15,883 nt of DNA from Oscillospiraceae bacterium (GCA_016293265.1 JAEDEN010000040.1:1-15883), one strand, 5' to 3'. Positions 6,788-14,541 are shown, counted from the stretch's first letter. A program made the numbers and translations. Notes: a model not told the origin generated them from the letters alone.

Positions 6788-8016
6788 TCCACATGGATGG
6801 AGCGGAGGATCTCCTCCGTCTGCCGCAGGCGGGCGTAGAGGGCGTCCGGCAGCTCCAGCGTCTCCACCTCCAGGCCATGGGGGGTGTAGCGGTTGCGCAC
6901 GCCGAACCAGACCCCTCCCAGGCACACGCTGCCGCAGTGCCACTGTCCCCGCAGGGTCAAAAGAAGCTGCATAGCGCCGGAGGAAACCGCCGGGGCCACG
7001 TAGGGCTTGAAGCCGATCTCCCGCATTTTCAGGTTGGCGGTGACGGTCTTTTCCGTCAGCTCCATGGAAAGGGCGTCGTCATAGTGCTCCACGGAGTTGG
7101 CGATGAGGAGCCCCCGGCCGTGGGGGCCGAAGCTGCGGCCCTCGGTGAGGTAGGAGGCAAAGCGGCGGTCCTGCCGGGCGTAGTAGGCGGCCCGGGCGGT
7201 CATGACTCCCAGGCCGTAGCCCTGCACCTGCTCGGGCAGAAGGCCCAGGCCGTCCCAGGCGCCCTCCTCATTCCGGTTGGAGGCCTGGTAGGCCGCCTGG
7301 CAGAGCTGGTCCACGGGGTCTGAGAGGACCATGAACAGCCCCTTGAAGCCGGCGGCCCGGGCGGCCCGGGCATAATGGGCCACGATGCCCTTGTTGGCCT
7401 CCAGCTGGGCCATGCGCACGTCCTTCACGGCGCTGCCCACGGCGGGGATGGACTTGGTGGCGGCGAAGATGAACACATCACACGCAAAGAGATGCTCCGG
7501 CGCCACGGCCTCCACCTGGGGGAGGGCGTCGTAATCCCAGGGCCAGGCGATCTGGCCCATTTCCGTGGTCCAGCGCTCCACGGTCTTTTCATTCAGGTCG
7601 CAGATCCCGATGGAGGAGACCACATCTCCCCCAAGGAGCTTGAGGGCGGTGAGGAGGGTGCTGCCCACGTCCCCCACCGCCAGGAGGTGGACCCGCTTCT
7701 TCCCCCCATTGGGGGCGGGGACCGCTTCCCGCCAGCGGGGATGCCCCACGTCAACGGCGGTCAGCTTCCCTGCGGCGATGGCGGAGGCCACCTGGGGGGG
7801 AAGGTCCGGAGCGGGTCCCATGCGGCGGGGATCGAACCAGGCGGCGTCCTCCGCCGCGGCGGTGAGCTGCCGCCCGTCCGTCACCCGCCAGGCACAGCGG
7901 CACACCTCCAGCTCCCGGCGGACCAGGAACAGCTCGGGGACGCCGGCCTCCGCCCGCTCCAGGGGCAGGTTCAGAAAGGAGGCGGCAAGCTTGTTTTCAA
8001 CACGGTAGTAATTCAT
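6784..8016 (-). CDS. Lactate/malate dehydrogenase-family-like protein with N-terminal extension
   Basis: This is a 410-residue protein. About 105 N-terminal residues are unlike classic LDH/MDH. A Rossmann fold begins at HLLAVGDVGSTLL (110-122), with D140 in GICDLNEKTV at the usual ribose-binding acidic position. Further matches are VFIFAATKSIPAVG (181-194), R201MAQLEANKGIV, SDPVDQL (232-238) where the family has NPVD, and FGPHG (286-290), which resembles the GEHG loop with catalytic His at 289. The general 2-hydroxyacid/NAD fold is therefore well supported, but substrate choice is not: the substrate-loop Arg pattern is altered and Asn of NPVD is Asp. The start has GAGG about 6 nt upstream. 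It lies 21 nt after the 1603-residue gene and overlaps the flavoprotein gene by ATGA, so the three are one operon. Confidence 0.72.
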   Translation of the reverse strand: MNYYRVENKLAASFLNLPLERAEAGVPELFLVRRELEVCRCAWRVTDGRQLTAAAEDAAWFDPRRMGPAPDLPPQVASAIAAGKLTAVDVGHPRWREAVPAPNGGKKRVHLLAVGDVGSTLLTALKLLGGDVVSSIGICDLNEKTVERWTTEMGQIAWPWDYDALPQVEAVAPEHLFACDVFIFAATKSIPAVGSAVKDVRMAQLEANKGIVAHYARAARAAGFKGLFMVLSDPVDQLCQAAYQASNRNEEGAWDGLGLLPEQVQGYGLGVMTARAAYYARQDRRFASYLTEGRSFGPHGRGLLIANSVEHYDDALSMELTEKTVTANLKMREIGFKPYVAPAVSSGAMQLLLTLRGQWHCGSVCLGGVWFGVRNRYTPHGLEVETLELPDALYARLRQTEEILRSIHVE

Positions 8017-8037
8017 AAAAACCTCTTACGGATGGAT

Positions 8038-11000
8038 TTATTCCAGGAAATCCCGGGTGCGCATCAGCATCTTCAAATCGTTTTCCAGGCAGGTGGAGGC
8101 GGAAAGGCTGGCGTCATACCGCAGGGCGGAGCCCTTGTCCGGGCACAGGGGCAGGATGATGGCCTCGCTGAGGCGGGAGAGGGTCAGGTTGCGGGCATAG
8201 CGCTCCCGGTAGGCGTTTTCCACCGCCAGCATGATGTCCCGGCTGTTCTCAATGCAGACCCGGGAGAAGTGGAACACGGCCCGGCGGTCGCTGCTCTTGT
8301 AGAAGCGGGGATAGGCGTAGGGCAGGATCAGGTTCACGGCAGGCGTCAGGCCCGGGACGGTGGATTCCGCCCCCTCCACGGTATTGCCGCCGATGAAGGG
8401 ATACATGGTGGATTCGATGAACCAGGCCCGGAGGTTGGGCACGAAGTAGACGCTGTCCACCTCCCGGCCCTTGGCGGCCATCAGGTCCTTGCCGCGGCCG
8501 GAGAGGAAGCCCACCATGACCCGGTCGATGTTCAGCCCCTCCTTGCGGAAAAGGGGGTCCAGGACGTTGAGGCGGTGGCCGGAGTGGAGGATGTCATCCA
8601 CCAGGATGACGGGCCGGCGGAAGGAGCGGACGGTGCGGATCTGGCTCTCCAGCGGGGCGTAGCCGGGGTAGGCTTCGATGGTGAAGTTGTGCAGATCCTC
8701 CGCGAAGACCTTGTCGGTGTGGATGGTCTTGGTGACGGTGTTGGGAACAGCGTTGCCCCGGAGGAACTTGCCGAAGGGCACGCACATCTTCTCTCCCAGC
8801 ACCCTGGGATTGGTGGGCTCGGAGGGGACGCCGTTGCGCTCGGTGATCTTGCGCACCAGGCGGTGGTAAATGAGCTCCGAGTTCAGCGACAGCACCAGCA
8901 CCCCGGGATACAGGTCGCAGATGGCCCGCTGGATGCGGAAGTGGGCGTTGCGGACGCTCTCCAGCACCTGCTTGTCGGAGGAGAAGGGCTCTTTCAGGGT
9001 GGTGGCGGCGTTTTGCAGCAGCACCACGGGAGAGCGCATATCCGCCACCAGCAGCGGCCGCAGGGTATCGGCGGTGATGTGGGTGAAGCCGTGGCGCTCC
9101 AGCAGGTCCAGCTTGCCGGCGGGGGTATCGTTGGCCCACCAGACGGCGTAGCCGCAGTCCTCCGCCATGGCCCGGGAGAGGACCTCGGTAAGCAGAAGCT
9201 GGCCGATATCGTAGTTATTCTCATATGTGTCGGAGGTATGCAGGCCGGTCAGCAGCAGGATGCGCCCGGCGGTGCGGACCCGGACCTCGTTTGCAAGGCT
9301 CTCGCTGCCCAGGGCGTCGTACAGCCCGGAGGAATTCAGCGTCCTGGCCGTCAGATACCCCAGGGGCTTGGGCTTGCTGCCGGTGTTGCGCCAGAGGATG
9401 CAGAGGGTGTCCCGGTTGTCGGGCCGGGGCAGGAAGCTCCATCCGTCGCTGACGGACTCCTGCAAGGACTGCCACAGCTCCTCCCCGATCTCCTTCTCCC
9501 AGGTGAAGTCCAAAAAGCCGGTGCGGATGAGCTGCTTGTACTGGGGCTCCCGGAGATACAGGCTGTTGCGGTAGATAAAGTCCTGCACCGTGGGGTCGAT
9601 CAGGTTGGAGATGTCACGGCCCAGGTCGATGTTCTCACGGATGCGGGTGGAGCTGATATCCTCCAGGTGGGTGGGCAGGTGGAGCCGGATCACCTGGCCG
9701 CTGATGTTGGACACATCCGCCTCCACCTCGCCCCCCTCCACGCCGCTGGAGCGGCTGAAGATGATGTGGTTGAGGTGGTGGACGGAGCCGGGCTTCGGCT
9801 GGGCCTTGTAGGAGGAGGCGTTGGCCACCACGTCGGACCCCACGGTAAGGTACAGCTCCCGGCCGGAAAAGACCTGGCGCAGGCGGTTCAGATCGTCGCT
9901 GTTGGCAAGGTTCACCGGAATATCATGGGGGAAGAGGTACACGTCAAACTCGTCGGCCACGGACATACTGACGATCTGGCGGCGCAGCAGGGAGGGCTGG
10001 GCCTTCTTGGACCAGGAGAATTCGTCAATGGCCAGGTACACCTCAAAGCCCAGGTCCCGGATCTCCTGGACGATGCCCTTGTGGGAGAGGGAGAAGGGGT
10101 CGAAGGTGCCGGGGAAGAAGGCCACCTTCCTGTGGTCGTCAAAGGGGAAGGGGTCGCTTTCGATGCGGTGGCGGACGATAAAGCGGTAGATGTGGGACAG
10201 GGCCGCCGCGGTATAGAAGAAGGTCAGCTCCTGCTCCTCCTGCTCGTGGATGAGGAAGAGGATCTTCTTGGCCATCAGGAGGAAGAGGCGCTCCTTGTCC
10301 TCGTAGGCAAGGGTCTTGGAGGCGAAAAGGCGCTCCCCCAGGATCCGAAGGGACTCCTGGCGCACAGACTCCTGGCAGGAGGCAAGGCCCTTGAGCAGAA
10401 GCCCCGCCATTTTGCGCCAGCGGGCGGTGAGGATCTCCTCGCTCTCGCCGAAGCGCTCGCCGTAGACGGCGTAGTGCTCCAGCATGGCGCCCACGGTGGA
10501 AAGGGAGGCCGCCACCACGCCGGTATTGGAGGAGGTGAGCAGGGAGAAGAGCTGCTCGATGATCTCGTCCAGCTCCCGGGGGGCCAGCCACAGGATGAAC
10601 TGGCCCAGGTACTCGGGGATATACTGGGACAGCTCCGCCTGGCCGGTCTCCAGCGTCTTGGTCATCTCCACGGCGATCTCATTACGGCGGGCGGGGGTCA
10701 GGGCGTGGGCCATGGAAAGCAGGGCCGCGCCGGCCATGCGGCGCACCGCCACGGTCTCGCTGACCTGCATGAGGTTGGAGAAATGGGTGGCGATATGGAG
10801 GATGTTGGTCTGGGCGCCGTAGATCACCTGCTCGCTCAGGTACTCCACACCCGCGGCCTTCAGTACCCAGGGGGTGGCGGTCTTCAGGTTATCCAAAAAC
10901 ACGCCGCTCACCGGCTCCGGCTGGTCCAAAACCTCCCAATAGGCGGAGGCATCCAGTCCCAGGCGCCTGCTCAGCTGGGCCTGGAGGAACAAAAGGGGCG

Positions 11001-12849
11001 TGCAGCCGGCGCAGTCGGCCTGCTGGGTGGCCTCAACGATCACCTCCCACTCGGGGTCGTCCTCCGTCATGGCGGGGATCAGATGGCGGAACAGCCGCAG
11101 CGCCGCCGCCTTCTGGGAATCGCCGCCGTTTTCCAGCCACCACCTGGCAAAGCGGACCAGCTTGGAGCGGTCCTTCCCGTCCAGGCGCTCCACGGGCACG
11201 TTCAGCACCGTATCCATCAAGGAGAAGGCCTCGTCCGCCTCCACGGCCTGGGGGTCCTCATAATGGCGCAGGAGGATCTCCGCAAAGCGGGGGAAGTGGG
11301 CGTCGGAGCAGTTGTTCAGCAGGGTGTCCGTCACGGTCTTGGCCTGGTAACGGATCTTCCGGGTCTGCAGGGGGGTAAGGCGCCGGTCGGGGTAGATCAT
11401 CTTTTCCAGGTACTCGTCCCAAAGGATGAAGGGCCGGTTCTCCTGGGGGCTGGGGGCCGTGCCGGCGGGCAGCTCCTTTTTATAGCCGGACTGGAAGCCG
11501 GCCAGGATGCGGCCGATGAGGGCGGCAGCCTGGCGGCGGATGTCGCCGTCGGGGAGCAGCAGCAGCTCATAGAGGAACTCCAGGGTCTGCTCCTTCTGTC
11601 CCGCGCTCCAATAGGTGAAATACTCCTCGAAGATGGACAGGTACGCCCGGATGCGGGCGGGCTCCTTCTCCGTGCGGGCGGCCTCCAGGATGGCCACGAA
11701 GAGCCGGTCATGGCCCAGGCGGTGCATCAGGTGGATGTTGTGGTCCACGGCGGTGTGGCAGAGGGCGGACACCACTTCCTCCTCCGTCATCAACGCGGGG
11801 TCCCGCCTGGTCTGGGGGGTGGTGCCGGGCGTGGCCAGGGTGGAGTCCACACCGAAGGAGATCATGTACTCCTCAAAGTCGCTGAGCTTGGTGTAGACAT
11901 ACTGGTAGCGGCGGCGCTTGGCGTCATCCACATTGTCCAGCTTGCTCAAAATGACGTCGAAGGCTTCCTTCAGGGAGAAGATCTGGGCGATCTCCCGGCC
12001 GTCCTCTCCCCGGGACTGCTTCACGCGGAAATCCGCGTACACCAGCACCAAGGACTCGGAGGAGAGGTTTTCGATCTCAAGGTCCCAGACAGAGTGGTTG
12101 GCGGCGATGCGGCCCAGGGAGGCAAGGCCGTGGTCGGAGCACCACTGGTCGGTATAGAAATAATGGAGGTAGGGGACCCGCTCCCCGGGCTTGCAGCCGA
12201 ATTTACCGATGTCGTGGGCGGCGGCGGCGCCGGAGATGAGGCCCAGGTCAATGAGGCCCCCCTTCTTGCGGAAGGCCCGGGAGACGGTGATGGCCACATG
12301 GTGGACCCCCGCGATATGCTCCAGGGTGCGGAAGGGCGTTACCTCCCGGCCCAGACGCAGCAGCTCGTAGACGTACTCCTCCCGGAAGCACTTCAAAAAG
12401 AGGCGGTATTCGTCGGCAACGTCGCTGCCGGACAGCTCCTTTTCCGTGCAGAAGGCAAAGTCCAGCCAGGGGTCAAAGGGCAAAATGGCCCGCTCGGCGT
12501 CAAACAGGGTGCGCAGGAACTGCAAAAAGCACAGTGCGCCGTCCTGCTGGGCGGGAGAATGGCTCCAGTCATCCACCGGGTAGAGGATGGCGGAAGCCGC
12601 CTTATAGGCATAGGGCAGCCAGCCCTCCCCGGGCTGGGGCGCGATGGCGTCCAGCAGGGGGCGGAAGGCCGCCAGCGCCTGGGCGCAGGTAAGGCGGTGC
12701 TCAATGGGCAAAAGGGGATAGACCAGCCGCTCCCAGTCCACATTTTGAAACAGGCGCGTCATATCCGTCCGGTTGCGGTTCAGCTTTCGCAGGAAGGCTT
12801 CCTCCGCGAAGCTCTCCGCCAGGTTCATATACAGGGTACTGCGTTCCAT
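8038..12849 (-). CDS. 1603-residue multidomain protein: HD, helical repeats, NadD-like nucleotidylyltransferase, GNAT-like, PRTase-like
   Basis: A very large, probably cytosolic protein with no signal peptide or membrane helix. Domains in order: a helical N-terminal region (1-170); an HD phosphohydrolase domain (about 171-290) with H183/H184, H212-D213 in AAHDIGKFG, H252 and D273; a long helical, HEAT/ARM-like region (about 350-900); a NadD-like nucleotidylyltransferase (about 905-1100) with FFPGTFDPFSLSHKG and ISSTRIREN; a GNAT-like domain (about 1125-1265) with YDIGQLLLTEVLSRA and LLERHGF; and a phosphoribosyltransferase-like domain (about 1290-1490) with VILVDDILHSGHRL. In the nucleotidylyltransferase the HxGH motif is SLSH, so its first His is missing. 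The start at 12849 has GGAGG 6 nt upstream; the frame runs open to 12990, but that extension is rejected. NadD and the HD protein YqeK are often gene neighbours, so a NAD- or nucleotide-related role is plausible. The function is unknown to me. Confidence 0.85.
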   Translation of the reverse strand: MERSTLYMNLAESFAEEAFLRKLNRNRTDMTRLFQNVDWERLVYPLLPIEHRLTCAQALAAFRPLLDAIAPQPGEGWLPYAYKAASAILYPVDDWSHSPAQQDGALCFLQFLRTLFDAERAILPFDPWLDFAFCTEKELSGSDVADEYRLFLKCFREEYVYELLRLGREVTPFRTLEHIAGVHHVAITVSRAFRKKGGLIDLGLISGAAAAHDIGKFGCKPGERVPYLHYFYTDQWCSDHGLASLGRIAANHSVWDLEIENLSSESLVLVYADFRVKQSRGEDGREIAQIFSLKEAFDVILSKLDNVDDAKRRRYQYVYTKLSDFEEYMISFGVDSTLATPGTTPQTRRDPALMTEEEVVSALCHTAVDHNIHLMHRLGHDRLFVAILEAARTEKEPARIRAYLSIFEEYFTYWSAGQKEQTLEFLYELLLLPDGDIRRQAAALIGRILAGFQSGYKKELPAGTAPSPQENRPFILWDEYLEKMIYPDRRLTPLQTRKIRYQAKTVTDTLLNNCSDAHFPRFAEILLRHYEDPQAVEADEAFSLMDTVLNVPVERLDGKDRSKLVRFARWWLENGGDSQKAAALRLFRHLIPAMTEDDPEWEVIVEATQQADCAGCTPLLFLQAQLSRRLGLDASAYWEVLDQPEPVSGVFLDNLKTATPWVLKAAGVEYLSEQVIYGAQTNILHIATHFSNLMQVSETVAVRRMAGAALLSMAHALTPARRNEIAVEMTKTLETGQAELSQYIPEYLGQFILWLAPRELDEIIEQLFSLLTSSNTGVVAASLSTVGAMLEHYAVYGERFGESEEILTARWRKMAGLLLKGLASCQESVRQESLRILGERLFASKTLAYEDKERLFLLMAKKILFLIHEQEEQELTFFYTAAALSHIYRFIVRHRIESDPFPFDDHRKVAFFPGTFDPFSLSHKGIVQEIRDLGFEVYLAIDEFSWSKKAQPSLLRRQIVSMSVADEFDVYLFPHDIPVNLANSDDLNRLRQVFSGRELYLTVGSDVVANASSYKAQPKPGSVHHLNHIIFSRSSGVEGGEVEADVSNISGQVIRLHLPTHLEDISSTRIRENIDLGRDISNLIDPTVQDFIYRNSLYLREPQYKQLIRTGFLDFTWEKEIGEELWQSLQESVSDGWSFLPRPDNRDTLCILWRNTGSKPKPLGYLTARTLNSSGLYDALGSESLANEVRVRTAGRILLLTGLHTSDTYENNYDIGQLLLTEVLSRAMAEDCGYAVWWANDTPAGKLDLLERHGFTHITADTLRPLLVADMRSPVVLLQNAATTLKEPFSSDKQVLESVRNAHFRIQRAICDLYPGVLVLSLNSELIYHRLVRKITERNGVPSEPTNPRVLGEKMCVPFGKFLRGNAVPNTVTKTIHTDKVFAEDLHNFTIEAYPGYAPLESQIRTVRSFRRPVILVDDILHSGHRLNVLDPLFRKEGLNIDRVMVGFLSGRGKDLMAAKGREVDSVYFVPNLRAWFIESTMYPFIGGNTVEGAESTVPGLTPAVNLILPYAYPRFYKSSDRRAVFHFSRVCIENSRDIMLAVENAYRERYARNLTLSRLSEAIILPLCPDKGSALRYDASLSASTCLENDLKMLMRTRDFLE

Positions 12850-12989
12850 AAGGGGCCTCCGTTCCGCCCTAAGGCCGGCGTTTTTTTCAGTATACCGCAC
12901 CGGAGGAAAAGAGGAAAGAGCCGTTGGGGAAAAATTTTTCCTGTTCCTTCCTTCTCCAGGGCGGTACGCAAAAAAACTTCCGGCCCGCA

Positions 12990-13018
12990 TTGTTCCCGGA
13001 CGGACTTTATGATATCAT
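12990..13018 (+). promoter_or_regulatory. Possible promoter of the membrane protein-mtnN-luxS unit
   Basis: TTGTTC (12990-12995, three of six), a 17-nt spacer and TATCAT (13013-13018, five of six) form a candidate promoter whose -10 lies within the 14-bp palindrome. An alternative -10 is TAGAAT (13021-13026). The -35 is weak, so an activator or another start is possible. Confidence 0.35.
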
Positions 13019-13020
13019 AA
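13007..13020. promoter_or_regulatory. 14-bp perfect palindrome, candidate operator
   Basis: TTATGATATCATAA is identical on both strands and covers the candidate -10 of the plus-strand unit. A dimeric repressor bound here would block that promoter and perhaps influence the divergent operon. The regulator is not identified in this window. Confidence 0.4.
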
Positions 13021-13054
13021 TAGAATTATATTTTTGATTGCAGGAGGTGCGCTT

Positions 13055-13267
13055 ATGAAGCGCCGCAAGTCATACACCTATCTTCTTGCCGCCGGAATGA
13101 TCTTTTTGATGGCCATCCTCTTCGGGACAAACGTCTTCACCCACTATTTCTCCTCCCTGGGCTCCGCCCTCTCCATCCTGATGGCCCTGGGCTTCACCGT
13201 CTGCGGCATTCAGGAGCTGTCCAACTACTTTCACGTCCGCAAGGAGGAGAAGGAGGAAAAGAAATGA
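13055..13267 (+). CDS. Small two-helix membrane protein (70 residues)
   Basis: The product begins MKRRKSYTYLLAAGMIFLMA. Two hydrophobic segments, about 8-27 and 33-52, are followed by a highly charged tail (HVRKEEKEEKK). The basic start and charged end predict both termini in the cytoplasm. ATG at 13055 has AGGAGGT 6 nt upstream; the in-frame ATG at 13034 would place the ribosome site inside the coding region and is rejected. The stop overlaps the ATG of mtnN, and the tail-coding AGGAGG is also the mtnN ribosome site, so translation is coupled. I do not recognise a family. Its place as first gene before mtnN-luxS could hint at a link to sulfur metabolite handling, but that is only context. 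Confidence 0.75.
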   Translation: MKRRKSYTYLLAAGMIFLMAILFGTNVFTHYFSSLGSALSILMALGFTVCGIQELSNYFHVRKEEKEEKK

Positions 13268-13947
13268 GGATCGGACTGCAATTCGCCATGCCGGCGGAGC
13301 TCCACGCCCTGCCCGGCGGCCGGGAGCTGACTCCCTTTGAGACCGTCTCCGGCATCCCCTTCTATGAGGTGGGGCCGGACATCCTGGCCTGCGCCGGGGG
13401 GGTCAGCAAGGTCAACGCCGCCATGGCCGCCGAGGTCTTCTGCCTGAAATACGGCGTGGACCTGATTTTGAACGCCGGCGTGGCCGGGTGCGCCGGGGAC
13501 CTGCCCACGGGCTCCCTGGTGGTGGCCTCCGAATTTTTGCAGCACGACGTGGACACCACCGCCGTGGGGGACCCCATCGGCCTGGTTTCCACCGTCAACC
13601 GGGTGTTCTTTCCCACCTGGGAGCCGGAGCGGTGCGTAACGCTTCTGAAGGAGCTGGGCTTTGATGCCGTCACCGGCCGGGTGGCCACCGGGGACTGGTT
13701 CGCCGTGGGCGGCAGCCGCTCGGAGTGGATCCGGGACACCTTCTCCCCCCTGCTGGTGGAGATGGAGGGCTGCGCCATCGCCCAGGTGTGCCTGAGAAAC
13801 GGCGTGAGGTTCGTCTCCGTCAAGTCCGTTTCCGACCACCTCTTCCGGGAAAACCAGGCGGAGGAGTATTTCGACTTCGGACAGGCTTTGGAAAATATGG
13901 GCCGGGTGGTGCTGCCCCTGGCCGGGAAATTACAGGAGGAATGCTGA
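13264..13947 (+). CDS. mtnN: 5'-methylthioadenosine/S-adenosylhomocysteine nucleosidase
   Basis: MtnN (Pfs) cleaves adenine from methylthioadenosine and S-adenosylhomocysteine in the cytoplasm; with the latter it yields S-ribosylhomocysteine, the LuxS substrate. The 227-residue length fits the family. The start MRIGLQFAMPAELHAL puts the catalytic acid at E12, as in the E. coli enzyme. NAGVAGCAGDL (70-80) is the phosphorylase-fold glycine loop, VEMEGCAIAQVC (165-176) holds the ribose-binding E166, M167 and E168, and SVKSVSDHL supplies the catalytic D191. The ATG overlaps the upstream stop (ATGA) and has AGGAGG 7 nt before it. luxS begins directly after the stop, so both enzymes of the pathway are co-translated. 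Confidence 0.94.
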   Translation: MRIGLQFAMPAELHALPGGRELTPFETVSGIPFYEVGPDILACAGGVSKVNAAMAAEVFCLKYGVDLILNAGVAGCAGDLPTGSLVVASEFLQHDVDTTAVGDPIGLVSTVNRVFFPTWEPERCVTLLKELGFDAVTGRVATGDWFAVGGSRSEWIRDTFSPLLVEMEGCAIAQVCLRNGVRFVSVKSVSDHLFRENQAEEYFDFGQALENMGRVVLPLAGKLQEEC

Positions 13948-14406
13948 ATGGAACGCATCGCAAGCTTTACCGTGGATCACAACAAGCTCATGCCGGGGCT
14001 GTACCTCTCCCGCCGGGACGGCAGCGTGGTCACCTTCGACCTGCGCTTCAAAAAGCCCAACACCGGCGACCTCCTCTCCAACAGCGAGATGCACTCCGTG
14101 GAGCATCTCATCGCCACCCTCCTGCGCAACTCCCCGGCCAAGGAAGCCGTCATCTACTTCGGCCCCATGGGCTGCCAGACCGGCTTTTACTTCCTCTTTG
14201 ACAGCGCCCTCCTCTCCATGGCGGAGGCCGTGGAGCTTTTGAAGGCCGTTTTCGCCCAGGCCGCCGCCTTTGAAGGGGAAATGCCAGGCAAGAGCCCCGC
14301 GGAATGCGGCAACTACATCAACCTGGATGTGGAGGCGGGGAAGGCCGTCTGCCGCTTCTACGCCGGACTCATCTCCGGCTGGACGGAGGAGCGGCTTGCC
14401 TACTGA
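13948..14406 (+). CDS. luxS: S-ribosylhomocysteine lyase (AI-2 synthase)
   Basis: LuxS splits S-ribosylhomocysteine into homocysteine and 4,5-dihydroxypentane-2,3-dione, the precursor of the AI-2 signal. The protein has 152 residues, typical of the family. Metal ligands are visible: H49 and H53 in HSVEH (with catalytic E52) and C120 in ECGNY. The catalytic Cys is C76 in GPMGCQTGFYF. SFTVDHNKLMPGLYL is the usual N-terminus. The ATG follows the mtnN stop with no gap and is served by AGGAGG inside the end of mtnN. With mtnN it forms a complete two-step route from S-adenosylhomocysteine to homocysteine. I see no convincing terminator downstream. Confidence 0.97.
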   Translation: MERIASFTVDHNKLMPGLYLSRRDGSVVTFDLRFKKPNTGDLLSNSEMHSVEHLIATLLRNSPAKEAVIYFGPMGCQTGFYFLFDSALLSMAEAVELLKAVFAQAAAFEGEMPGKSPAECGNYINLDVEAGKAVCRFYAGLISGWTEERLAY

Positions 14407-14473
14407 GTCCCGGGACAGGCGGGCCTTTGGGGGATTTTTATCCTTACATGGCCTTGAAATGGGTCTCCACAGC

Positions 14474-14502
14474 TTGCAAACAGGCTAAAATTGTGTTAAA
14501 TT
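14474..14502 (+). promoter_or_regulatory. Promoter of prfC with extended -10
   Basis: TTGCAA (14474-14479), a 17-nt spacer and TAAATT (14497-14502) preceded by TGT form an extended -10 promoter (TGnTAAATT). The AT-rich stretch stands out from the surrounding GC-rich DNA and gives prfC a leader of about 30 nt. Confidence 0.6.
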
Positions 14503-14541
14503 GATAAGGTTACTGAATTTCAACCCTAAGGAGGCTCCTTC

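Larger units (their letters stand above)
12850..13054. promoter_or_regulatory. Divergent intergenic region with two 14-bp palindromes
   Basis: This 205-nt stretch separates the minus-strand operon from the plus-strand mtnN-luxS unit. It holds two perfect palindromes, GGAAAAATTTTTCC (12928-12941) and TTATGATATCATAA (13007-13020), in an AT-rich setting within a GC-rich genome. On the minus strand TATACT (12894-12889) is a possible -10 for the large gene but has no good -35. A perfect minus-strand TATAAT (13030-13025) also lacks a -35. No small gene was found here. Confidence 0.5.

Noticed and set aside
6788..6943. 52-codon N-terminal extension of the flavodoxin-like protein
   Set aside because: It overlaps the dehydrogenase-like gene in another frame and is Pro/Arg/Gly-rich. 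The ATGA overlap at 6784-6787 gives a normal coupled start.
8594..9139. Low-complexity reading frames (Pro/Arg/His-rich) within the giant gene that could suggest repeats
   Set aside because: They are other-frame translations of ordinary GC-rich coding sequence; no nucleotide repeat underlies them.
12865..12887. CGCC...GGCG followed by seven T residues as a terminator
   Set aside because: The stem is only 4 bp, and it lies upstream of the giant gene's start, where no plus-strand transcript is expected.
12850..12990. 47-codon N-terminal extension of the giant protein
   Set aside because: The frame is open, but GGAGG sits just before the ATG at 12849, the extension shows no domain-like sequence, and it would run through the regulatory region.
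7375..13020. An 1881-codon open frame on the plus strand
   Set aside because: It is antisense to the giant gene and part of the dehydrogenase-like gene. Its translation is a monotonous mix of G, A, V, L, Q and H with no motif, as expected opposite GC-rich third positions. The minus strand has real domains and ribosome sites.
14407..14440. Possible terminator after luxS (GTCCCGGGAC followed later by TTTTT)
   Set aside because: The palindrome has no loop and the T-run is not next to a stable stem. Alternative foldings give only 4-bp stems.
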